From Streptomyces sp. CB02261 (GTDB lineage: Bacteria > Actinomycetota > Actinomycetes > Streptomycetales > Streptomycetaceae): a stretch of 64,000 nt of DNA. Each line of letters opens with the position of its first letter. Positions within the stretch are counted from its first letter, which is position 1. Of the stretch, positions 25,906 through 37,900 are shown piece after piece. Position numbers and translations under genes: made by a program. Under the pieces are notes generated by a model. The model was not told the origin of the DNA. It was given only the letters and a program-made list of their open reading frames with translations, and made no database searches. The stretch covers positions 62,001 to 126,000 of the forward strand of contig NZ_LIVX01000005.1 of NCBI RefSeq assembly GCF_001905665.1, written 5' to 3'.

Positions 25906-28900
25906 ATGTTTGACGTCGAGTCGGACCGGAAGCCCCTCTCCGGCCTCCCCGTCACCGGCGGGCAATCCGGCATCTGGCTGGCCCAGCAGATCGAACCGGA
26001 CAGCTCCGCCTACAACATCGTGTTCGCGCTCCACCTGCGCGGCGCCGTCGACCTCGACCGCCTCGCCGCCGGCGTCCGGCGCGCCCTGGACGAGGCCGAG
26101 TGCCTCCACGTGGCCGTCACCCCCGGCGACGACGGGCCGCGCCAGACCCCCCGTACCGTCCCCTTCGACCTCCCCGTCGTCGACCTCCGCGCCGCCGCCG
26201 ACCCCGACGAGGCCGCCGCCGCGTGGATCGCCGCCGACCGCGACCGGCCCGTCGACCTGGCCTGCGACCCGCTCTTCGCCCACGCCCTGCTGCGGCTCGC
26301 GGACGACCGGGTCCTCTGGTGCCAGCGCTACCACCACATCGTGACGGACGGCGCGGGCGCCGCCCTGATCACCCGGCGCGCGGGCGAGCTCTACACCGCC
26401 GCGGGAGCCCAGGACGCTCACCCCGCACCCCTCGACCGCTCCCTCTCCCGTCTCGTCGCCGCCGACCGCGCGTACCGCGCCTCCGAGCGGCACGCCGCCG
26501 ACCGTGCCTGGTGGCTGGAACGCATGGCCGACCGCACCGAGCCCGTCCGGCTCGTCGAGCGGGCCGCGTCCCCCATGACCCGCCGGCTCCGGCGCACCGC
26601 CGAACTGACCTCCGAGACCCTCCGGCGGCTGGACGCCGCCGCTGGACGCGCGGGCGTACGCCCCTCCCGCGTCCTCCTGGCAGCCGTCGCCGCCCATCTG
26701 CACCGCGCCCGCGGCGAACAGGACCTCGTCCTCGGCCTGCCGGTCGCCGCCCGCGACGACGAGGTCTCCGCGCACGTCCCCGGCATGGTCTCCAACATCG
26801 TCCCGCTGCGCCTCACCGTCCGCCCCGGCACCACCGGCGCCGCCCTCGTCGCCCAGGTGCGCGACGCCGTCGCCGACGCCGTCGCCCACGGGCGGTACCG
26901 CGCCGAGGAACTCGCCCGGGACCTCGGCCTCGCCGACGGCGTACCGGAACTCGTCGGCCCCACCGTCAACATCCTGCCCCGCACCGCCGACCTGCGCTTC
27001 GACGACCACGAGGCCGAACTGCGCCCCGAGTGGCTCGGACCCGTCAGCGACCTGGCGTTCAGCTTCGCCGAGGGCCCGGGCGGGCAGGGCCTCACCGTCC
27101 ACCTCGACGCCGACGCCGCCGTCTGCGACGCGACCACGCTCGCGGACCACGAGCGCCGCTTCCTCGGTCTGCTGCACACCTTCACCGAGGACCTCGACCG
27201 TCCCGTGGGCCGCATCGAGCTCACCTCCGAGGCGGAACGCGACCTCCTCCTCCACCAGTTCGGCACCGCCCCCCGCGAGGCGCCGGAGCTGTCCTGGCCC
27301 GCCGCCTTCGAACGGCAGGTCCGCCGCACCCCGGACGCCGTCGCGCTGGTCTGCGAGGACCGGGAACTGACGTACGCCGCGCTCGACGACGCCGCCGACC
27401 GGCTCGCCCGCCTCCTCCGCTCCCGAGGCGTCGGAGCCGAGGACGTGGTGGGCGTGGCCCTGCCCCGCTCACCGGAACTCGTCGTCGCGCTGCTCGCCGT
27501 GATGAAGGCCGGCGCCGCCTACCTGCCGCTGGACGCGGACCACCCCCAGGACCGCATCGCCTACATGCTGGCCGACGCCGGGGCGCGCACCGTCGTCACC
27601 GTGGGCGCGCTCGCCGGCGACCTCCCGGAGACCGCAGACGTCACCCTCCTGCCGCTCGACGCCCCGGCCACTGTGGACGCCCTCGCCGCCCCGGCCGACC
27701 CCGAGCCGCTGCCCCCGGTCGTCCTCGACCAGGCCGCGTACGTCATCTACACCTCCGGCTCGACGGGCCGCCCCAAGGGCGTCGTCGTCCCGCACGACGG
27801 CGTCGGCAGCCTCATCGCCACCGCGACCGAGCGGATCGGCATCACCGCCGAGAGCCGGGTCGTGCAGTTCGCCTCCGTCGGGTTCGACGTGACCGTGTGG
27901 GACCTGATCATGTCGCTCTGCGTCGGCGGGCGGATCATCGTCGTCCCCGCCGAGCGCCGCGTCGCGGGGCCCGCGCTCACCGAGTACATCGCGCGCCACC
28001 GCGCCACCCACATGATCCTGCCGCCGTCGCTCGTCTCCGCGCTGCCCCAGGAGTGCGAACTCCCGCAGGGCGCGGTGCTCGTCGTCGGCACCGAGGCGGT
28101 CCCGAGCGAGCTGATCGCCCGCTGGGACGGGCGGCTCCGGGTCGTCGTCGCGTACGGCCTCACCGAGGCCACCGTCAACTCCACGCTGTGGATCGCCGAC
28201 CCCGACCGTCCCGGCCCCGCCCCCATCGGACGTCCCGACCCCAACACCCGCGCCTACGTGCTCGACACCGCGCTGCGGCCCGTCCCCGTCGGAACGGAGG
28301 GCGAGCTGTACGTCGCCGGGCGCGGCCTCGCGCGCGGCTACCTGGGCCGCGAGGCGCTGACGTCGGAACGGTTCGTCGCCGACCCGTTCGGAGCTCCCGG
28401 CTCCCGGATGTACCGCACCGGCGACCGTGTCCGCTGGGCCGCCGACGGCAACCTGGAGTTCCTCGGGCGCGCCGACGGCCAGATCAAGATCCGGGGCCAC
28501 CGCGTCGAGCCGGGCGAGATCGAGAGCGCCTTCATGTCCTGCCCGGGCATCGCCCAGGCGGCCGTCCTCGCCCGGGAGGACCACCGGGGCGTCAAGCGGC
28601 TCGTCGCGTACCTCGTCCCGGAGACCGGGCCCCTCTCCGCCACGGGTGCCGACGCGCCGACGGGAGCGGGCACGGGCGCGGACCGGGCCACAGGCGCGGA
28701 CCCGGCCACCGGCGCGGACCCGGCCACCGGCGTGACCACCGGATCGGCGGTGGCCGCCGCACGCGCGCGCGTGACGGACACGCTGCCCGACCACATGGTG
28801 CCCTCGGCCGTCGTCGTCCTCGACGGCCCGCTGCCGCTGACCCCCAACGGCAAGCTCGACGCCAAGGCGCTGCCCGAGCCCCGATGGACGTCGATGACCG

Positions 28901-31900
28901 GCACCGACACCCCGAGCACCCCCGCCGAGACCGCGCTCGCCGCGCTGTTCGCCGACCTCCTCGGCCTGCCGACGGTGGGCGTCCACGACAGCTTCTTCGA
29001 ACTGGGCGGCGACAGCATCGTCGCCATCCAGCTCGTCAACCGGGCCCGCGAGGCCGGACTGGCGATCACCCCGCGCGACGTGTTCCGGAACCGTACGGTG
29101 GCGGCCCTCGCCAGGACCGCCCGCGAGTCCGTCGCCGCACCGGCGCGACCGGTGGACCTCGACCCGGACGCGCTGCCCGTCTCACCGCTCCAGGAAGGTT
29201 TCTTCTTCCACGCGGAGTACGACGGCGGGGCCACGGACCTCTACCTCGTCCAGGAACTGCTCGACCTGACCGGAACCGTCGAACCGGACCGCGTCCGCGA
29301 CGCCCTCCAGCTGCTCCTCGACCGGCACCCCCTGCTGCGCGCCTCGTTCCGCCAGCTGCCCGGCGGCGAGGTCGTCCAGCGGCTCGCCGCCCGCGTCGAC
29401 CTCCCGTGGCGGGAGGCCGACACCGCCGCGACCGCCTTGGAGGACATCCTCCGCGCCGACCGTGCCGAGACGTTCGACCTCGACCGGCCGCCCCTGCTGC
29501 GCGCCACCCTCATCCGGGACGGGCAGCGCCACCGGCTCCTGCTGACCCTGCACCACATCATCGCCGACGGCTGGTCGGTGTCCCTCCTGCTGAGGGAGCT
29601 GGCCGCCGCCCACCGGGGCGACGCGCTGCCCGAGCCGACGGCCCCGGAGCCGTACCTCTCCTGGCTCGCGGGCCGCGACCGGGACACCGCCCGCGAGGCC
29701 TGGCGCCGGGCGCTCGACGGTCTCGCGGGCCCCACCCGGCTCCCCGCGCTCTCGACCCCGGACGGCACGCCCCCGGCGCACGCCCGCCCCGAGCACGTCG
29801 ACACACGGCTCCCGCACGACCTCACCGACGCCCTGACCGGCTACGCCAGGACCCACGGTCTGACCCTGAGCACCGTCTTCCACGGCTTGTGGGGCGTGCT
29901 GCTCGGCGGTCTCACCGGCGGCCGGGACGTCGTCTTCGGCACCACCGTGTCCGGACGGACGACCGAGGTCCCCGGACTGGACTCCGCCGTCGGCCTGTTC
30001 ATCAACACCGTCCCCGCCCGCGTGACCCTCCGGCCCGAGGAGACGCTCACCGCACTCCTCCGCCGCGTCCAGGACGAACACTCCGCCCTCCTCGACCACC
30101 AGCACCTCGGACTCGCCGACATCCAGCGGATCGCCGGCGGCGGCGAGCTCTTCGACACGCTCGTGGTCTTCGAGAACTACCCGGCCGGCGAGCCGTCGGC
30201 CGACCAGGAACCCGGCGATCTGCGCGTCACCGGCACCGAGGTCCTCGACGCCGTGCACTACCCGCTCGCGCTCGTCGTCGAGCCCGCCGACACCGGGCTG
30301 CTGCTGCGGTTCAAGCACGACGCGGCCCGCCTGGACCAGGTGGCGGTGGCCGTCCTCGCCAACCGGTTCCCGGCCCTGCTGCGGACCCTGGTGGCCGAGC
30401 CCGGCCGCACCGTCGCCCGCACCGACCTGCTCTCCGCCCGGGAGCGCGAGCACCTCGCCGAGCTCAACGCCACCGCGCACCCCGTGCCCGAGGCGACCCT
30501 CGCCTCGCTCTTCGCCGCGTGCGCGGCCCGCACCCCGCACGCCCCCGCCGTCGTCTTCGAGGACACCACCCTCAGCTACGCCGCACTCGACCGCCGGGCC
30601 GAGGCCCTGGCCCGACGCCTCCGGGCACGCGGCGCCGGCCCGGAGCGGTACGTCGCCGTCGCGGTCCCGCGCTCGGCCGAACTGATGGTCGCGCTGCTCG
30701 GCGTCCTGAAGACGGGCGCGGCCTACCTGCCCGTCGACCTCGACTACCCCGCCGACCGGGTCGCGTTCATGCTCGCCGACTCCGGCGCGCGGCTCGTCGT
30801 GACGACGGCCGAAGCCGCCGGGAGACTGCCCGACGCACCCGGCCCGGAACGCCTGCTCGTCGGCGCGGAGGCGCGTCCGGAGGAGTACACGGAGGAGGAC
30901 GCGCAGGAGGACGCGCAGGAGGACGCGACCCCCACGCCCGCCACCCCGGTCCAGGCCGCGGGCCCCGACCACCCCGCGTACCTGATCTACACCTCGGGCT
31001 CCACCGGGCGCCCCAAGGGCGTCGCCGTCACCCACCGGGCCGTCGTGAACCGGCTCGCCTGGATGCAGGGCGCGTACGGTCTCACCGCCGACGACCGCGT
31101 CCTCCAGAAGACCCCGTCCAGCTTCGACGTGTCCGTGTGGGAGTTCTTCTGGGCGCTGACCGAGGGCGCCACCGTCGTCCTCGCCCGCCCCGACGGCCAC
31201 CGCGACCCCGCCTACCTGGCCCGCCTGATGGCCGACCGGCGCATCACCACCGCCCACTTCGTCCCGTCGATGCTGGCCGCGTTCGTCCAGGTCATGGAGG
31301 CCGTGCCCGCCACGGGACCCGACGCCCCGGACTGGGCGGAACACCTGAGCCGGGTCTTCTGCAGCGGCGAGGCGCTCACCGGCGCCGACGCCCGGCGCTG
31401 GTGGGAGCTGACGTCCCGCACCCGCAGCACCCCCGTACCGCTGCACAACCTGTACGGCCCCACCGAGGCCGCCGTCGACGTCACGTTCTTCCCCTACGAG
31501 GGCGGCGCCGAGCCGGCCGTCCCGATCGGCCGGCCCGTGTGGAACACCCGGCTGCACGTGCTCGACCCGTTCCTCCGCCCCGTGCCGGACGGCGTGCCCG
31601 GCGAGCTGTACCTCGCCGGCGTCCAGCTGGCCCGCGCCTACCACGACCGGCCGGGACTGACCGCCGAGCGGTTCGTGGCCGATCCGTCCGGCGCGCCGGG
31701 GGAGAGGATGTACCGCACCGGCGACCTCGTGCGCCGCCGCGCCGACGGGGCCGTCGAGTACCTCGGCCGCACCGACCGACAGGTCAAGATCCGCGGCAAC
31801 CGCGTCGAACTCGGCGAGATCGAGACCGCCCTCGCCGCACTGCCCGGCGTGGCGAGGGCCGCCGTCGTCGTCCGTGAAGGCGCACTCGTCGGCTACGCCG

Positions 31901-34900
31901 TCCCCGCCCAGGGGGCCGCGCCCACGACCGAGGCGCTGCACAGCGCGCTCACGGAGGCGCTGCCCGCCGCGATGGTGCCGAGCGCCGTCGTCGTCCTCGC
32001 CGAACTGCCGCTGACCCCCAGCGGCAAGCTCGACCAGAACGCCCTGCCCGCCCCCGAGGCCGCACCCCGTACGGGCGGCCGCGCACCCCGGGACGCGCGC
32101 GAGCGCGCCCTGTGCGAGATCTTCGACGACGTCCTCGGCGTGCCGGGGACGGGCGCCGACGACGACTTCTTCGTGCTCGGCGGCGACAGCCTCAGCTCGA
32201 TCACCGTCGCCACGCGCGCGCGTGAGCGGGGACTGACGCTCAGCCCCCGTGACGTGTTCGAGTGCCGCACCCCCGCAGCCCTCGCCGCCGCGAGCACCGC
32301 GTCCGACACGGACACGACGCCCTCCACGCCCCCGACGTCCTCAACGTCCGACACCCCCGAGGTACCCGTGCACCCAGACGGCGTGACCGTCTCCGCCTCC
32401 GACGCCGGTCAGGCCGCCGCCGCCCTCCAGGCCGTCCTCGCGCTCCAGCAGCAGTCCGGAGCCGCCGTCGACCCCGCCCTGAAGGCCCTGCTCGACCAGC
32501 TGACCGCAGCGGCGCCCCCGGCGCCCGAGCCCGCCCCGCCCGGCGGACCCGACCTCACCCCGGAGGAGACCGCGCGCGTCCACGCCGCCGCCGGTCTCCC
32601 CGTCGCGGACATCTGGCCGCTCTCCCCGCTCCAGGAGGGCATGTACTTCCACGCCACCTACGACGCCGGTGACGCCCTCGACGTCTACCAGTCCCAGGAG
32701 ACCCTGGACCTCGACCGCCGGATCGACGCCGACCGGCTGCGGGCCGCCTGCCGGACCCTCCTCGACCGCAACACCGGGCTGCGTGCCGGCTTCACCAGCG
32801 ACGGACTGCCCCGCCCCGTGCAGTTCATCGTGGACGGCGCCGAGATCCCGCTCGTGGAGGCCGACCTCTCCGCGCTCCCCGCCGACGCACAGCGGACCCG
32901 GACCGAGGAACTGCTCGCCGCCGACCGCAGGCAGCGCTTCGACCTGTCCGCCGCGCCGCTCTGCCGGCTGCTCCTCATCCGGCTCGGTGACGGCCGGGAC
33001 CGGCTCGTCGTCACCCACCACCTCATCCTCTGGGACGGCTGGTCCGCCTGGCTGTTCCTGGAGGAACTCTTCACCCTGTACGAGCGGGCCGGTGACCCGA
33101 CGGGCCTTCCGCTGCCCGGCTCGTACCGCGACCACCTCGCCTGGCTGGACGCGCAGGACACCACCGTCGCCCTCGGCGCCTGGCGCCGGGCACTCGCCGG
33201 CTTCGACGAGCCGACGCTCCTCGCACCGACCGGGCGCGACACCGGCCCGGTCATCCCGGTGGACTTCGACGCGCTCCTCACCCAGGAAGCCGGAGACCGA
33301 CTGCGGGCCGCCGCACGCCGGCACGGGCTCACGGTGAACACCGTCCTCAACGCGGCCTGGGCGCTGGTGCTCTCGGCGATGACCGGCCGCGGCGACGTCG
33401 CCTTCGGCACGGCGGTCGCCGGCCGCCCGGCCGACGTCCCGAACGTCGCCGGCATCATCGGCATGTTCCTGAACACGATCCCCGCCCGGGTCTCCTTCGC
33501 CCCCGACGAGCCCCTGCTCGACCTGTTGCGCCGGATGCAGTCCGAGCGCGCCGCCGTCATGCCGTACGAGTACGTCGGCCTCGGCACCCTCCAGCAGGAG
33601 ACCGGACACCGCAGGCTCTTCGACACCCTGTTCGTGCTCCGCTCGGCCGACGGCGAGGACCGGGCCGCGGCGCTCCGCGAGCGGCACGGCATCACCGGCG
33701 TCTCCAACGTGGACGGCACCCACTTCCCGCTCACGCTCATCGTCACGCCCGGCACCCGCCTCCGGGTCACCCTGGCGGCCAGGCCCGACCTCTTCGACGC
33801 CGAGACCGCCACCACGATCCTCAGCCGCTTCACCACGGTCCTCGACCGCCTCGGCGAGGCGCTCTCCGGCCCGGCCGCCGACACCGCGCGGACCGTCGGC
33901 GTCGACCTGCTGCTCCCCGCGGAGCGCGCCGCCCTGGCCACCGGCCGGGAGGCCACCCGCGAGCCGGTGCCGGACGAGACCGTCGCCGACATGCTCACCG
34001 CCCAGGTCGCCCGCACCCCCGACGCCGTCGCGCTGGTCTTCGGCGACCGGGCCCTCACCTACGCCGAGCTCGACGCGCACGTGAACCGGCTCGCCCGGCT
34101 GCTGCTCGCCCGGGGCGCGGGGCCCGAGAAGGTCGTGGCGCTCGCGCTGCCCCGCTCCATCGACATGGTCGCCGCGCTCTTCGCCGTCCTGCGCACCGGC
34201 GCCGCCTACCTGCCGCTCGACCTCGACCACCCCGCCGACCGGCTGCGGCTCATGGCCGAGGACACGGGGCCGCTCTGCCTCGTCTCCACGACGGCCGTCG
34301 CCCCCACCCTGCGGCGCGAGGACGGCCCCGTCGCCCCGGAGGTCCTCCTCGACGACCCGGCCGTGACCGGGGAACTGGCCGCGCTGTCCGGCGACGGGAT
34401 CACCGACGCCGAACGGCCGGCGTTCGCCCACGGAGTGCCGGACCGCCTGGAGTTCCCGGCGTACGTCATCTACACCTCCGGCTCCACCGGCCGCCCCAAG
34501 GGCGTCGTCACCCCCTACCGGGGACTGACGAACATGCAGCTCAACCACCAGAAGGAGATCTTCGACCCGGCCATCGCCTCCGCCGGCGGACGACGTCTGC
34601 GCATCGCGCACACCGTGTCCTTCGCCTTCGACATGTCGTGGGAGGAACTGCTCTGGCTCGTCGAGGGCCACGAGGTCCACGTCTGCGACGAGGAGCTCCG
34701 CCGCGACGCCGAGGCCCTGGTCGCCTACTGCGACGAGCACCGCGTCGACGTCGTCAACGTCACGCCGACCTATGCCCAGCTCCTCATCGAACAGGGCCTC
34801 CTCGACCAGGACGAGTCCGCGGGGAAGCACCGGCCCGCCCTGGTCCTGCTCGGCGGCGAGGCCGTGTCCGACCCGGTCTGGAACCAGCTGCGCGACACCG

Positions 34901-37900
34901 AGGGCACGTACGGCTACAACCTCTACGGCCCGACCGAGTACACGATCAACACACTCGGCGGCTCCACCACCGAGAGCGCCGCACCCACCGTCGGCAGGCC
35001 CATCCGCAACACCCGCGCCCACGTCCTCGACGCGATGCTGCGGCCCGTCCCGCCGGGCTGCCCCGGCGAGCTGTACATCGCCGGCACCGGTCTCGCCCGC
35101 GGCTACCACGACCGGGCCGCGCTGACCGCGGAACGCTTCGTGGCCGACCCGTACGGCGAGCCCGGCGAGCGCATGTACCGCACCGGCGACCTCGTACGCC
35201 AGCGACCCGACGGCCTCCTCGACTTCCTCGGACGCACCGACGACCAGGTCAAGATCCGCGGCTACCGCGTCGAACTCGGCGAGATCTCCACGGCCCTGTC
35301 CGCGCACCCCGAGGTCGCCCACGCCGCCGTGGTCGTCCACGAGACCGCCGGTACCAAGCGCCTGGTCGGTTACGTCGTACGGGAGGAGACCACGCCCCCG
35401 GAGGCGCCGGGCGCCCGGCCCGACGACGACCCGGCCCAGCGGCTCCGCGACCACCTCAAGTCCCTGCTCCCCGACTACATGGTCCCCTCCGCCCTGGTCA
35501 CCGTCCCGACCCTGCCGCTGACCGTCAACGGCAAGCTCGACGTCAGGGCCCTGCCCGCCCCCGACCTCACCGGCACGGGCACGGGCCGCGCCCCCCGCAC
35601 CCCGCGCGAGGAGACCCTGTGCGGCCTCTTCGCTGAGGTCCTCGGCCTCCCCGAGGGCAGCGTCGGCATCGACAGCGACTTCTTCGACCTCGGCGGGCAC
35701 TCGCTCCTCGCCACCCGGCTCGTCAGCCGCGCCCGTACCGCGCTCCAGGCCGAGCTGGCGATCCGCGACCTCTTCGAGGCGCCCACCGTCGCCGAACTCG
35801 TGGAACGCGCGACCGCCTCCGACGGCGCCGCCCGCCCGGCGCTCGTCGCGACCGAGCGCCCCGCCGAACTGCCGCTCTCGCACGCCCAGCAGCGGCTCTG
35901 GGTCATCCAGCAGATCGAGTGCACCTCCGCCGCGTACAACTTCCCCCTGGTCATGCGGCTGCGCGGCACCTTCGACCGGGAGGCGTGGCGGGCCGCCCTC
36001 GCCGACGTGACCGACCGCCACGAGGCACTGCGGACGCTGTTCACCGAGCGCGGCGGGCAGGCGTACCAGCGGATCCTGCCCGCCGGCTCGGCCGCCCCCG
36101 CCGTGGAACACCTGCGCGCCACCGAGGACGAGGTGTCCGCCCTCGTGGACGCCGCCGTCCGGCGGCCGTTCGACCTCGCCGCCGAACCGCCCCTCCGGGC
36201 CACCGTGATGGAGCTGGCTCCCGACGACCACGTCGTCGTGCTGCTGCTCCACCACATCACCACCGACGAGTGGTCCGACCGGCCCTTCCTGCGGGACCTC
36301 ACCACCGCCTACACGGCCCGCCTCGGCGGCACCGCCCCCGACTGGGAGCCGCTGCCCGTCCAGTACGCCGACTACGCACTCTGGCAGCGGCGGCTCCTCG
36401 GCGACCCCGCCGACCCGGACAGCCTCGCCGCCCGGCAGCTGGAGCACTGGCGGACCGCCCTGGCCGGCGCCCCCGAGGAACTCGACCTGCCCACCGACCG
36501 GCCCCGGCCCGCCCGCCCGGCGTTCACCGGCGCCGAGATCGACGTCCCCTTCGACGCCACCGTCCACGAGGGCCTTCGGAGGCTCGCGCGGGACACCGGC
36601 GCCAGCATGTTCATGGTGGTCCACGCGGCCGTGGCCGCCCTCCTCCACCGCCTCGGCGCGGGCACCGACATCCCCCTCGGCGCCCCCATCGCCGGACGCG
36701 GCGACGAGGCCCTCGACGACCTCGTGGGCTTCTTCGTCAACACCCTGGTGCTCCGCACCGACCTCGGCGGCGACCCCAGCTTCACCGAGCTCCTCGCCCG
36801 GGTCCGCGCGACCGACCTCGCCGCCTTCTCCCACGCGGACGTGCCGTTCGAGGCCGTCGTGGAGAAGCTCAACCCGACCCGCTCCCTCTCCCGGAACCCG
36901 CTGTTCCAGGTGATGGTCGGCCACCACGCCCGCACCGACGACACTCTGCGCCTGCCCGGACTGCGGGCCGGCTTCCTGCCGCACCGGATCGGCACCGCCA
37001 AGTTCGACCTCGTGTTCAGCTTCACCGAGCACACCACGGCCGACGGCTCCGGCGACTCGCTCGGCTGCCGAATCGAGTACTCCACCGAACTCTTCGACCA
37101 GGAGACCGCCGAGCGCGTCGGCGACCGCCTCCGCAGGCTCGTCGGAGCCCTCGTCGCCGCCCCCGACGAGCCGCTGTCCCGGGCCGGGATCCTCACCGAC
37201 GAGGAGCACCGACTCGTCCTCGAAGGCTTCAACGGTCTGCCCCGTGACGTCGACGAGGAGACCCTGCCGGCGCTCTTCACCCGCTGGGCCGCCGAGCGCC
37301 CCGACGCGGTCGCCGTCGTCGACCGCTCCCGCTCGGTGACGTACGCCCAGCTCGACGCCCGCGCCGACCGCATCGCCGGGCTGCTCGCCGCCCGTGGTGT
37401 CGGCGCCGAGAGCGTCGTGGGCGTGGCCGTAGCGCGCTCGGTGGACATGGTCGCCACGGTCGTCGCCGCCCTGAAGCTCGGCGCCGCGTTCCTGCCGCTC
37501 GACCTCGTCCACCCGGGCGACCGCCTCAGCTACATGATCGAGAACTCGGGCGCGGCCGTCGTCGTCGGGACCGAACCCGTCGCCGGCAAGATCCCGGACG
37601 TGCCCGGCGTCCCCGTGCTCCTGCTCGACGCCCCCGACACCGCCGCCGCCCTCGACGCCCTGCCCGCGACGCCTCCGCCCGGCGGCCCCGCCGGGCTCCA
37701 CCAGGCCGCGTACGTGATCTACACCTCCGGCTCGACCGGCCGCCCCAAGGGTGTCGTCGTCCCGCACGAGGGCATCGCCAGCCTCGTCGCGACCGCCGTC
37801 GACCGGATGGGCCTGGAACACGACAGCCGCGTCCTGCAGTTCGCGTCCATCGGCTTCGACGTCTTCGTCTTCGAACTCGCCATGGCGCTCTGCCACGGCG

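Noticed and set aside
26100..31877. A long second frame on the same strand as the NRPS
   Set aside because: Arginine/proline-rich translation with no motif; every NRPS motif lies in the other frame.
29130..32300. Possible epimerase or dual E/C domain after module 1 or 2
   Set aside because: Only one C-sized domain fits between T and the next A, and it has C-type motifs; no separate epimerase motif was found. A dual function cannot be excluded by eye.
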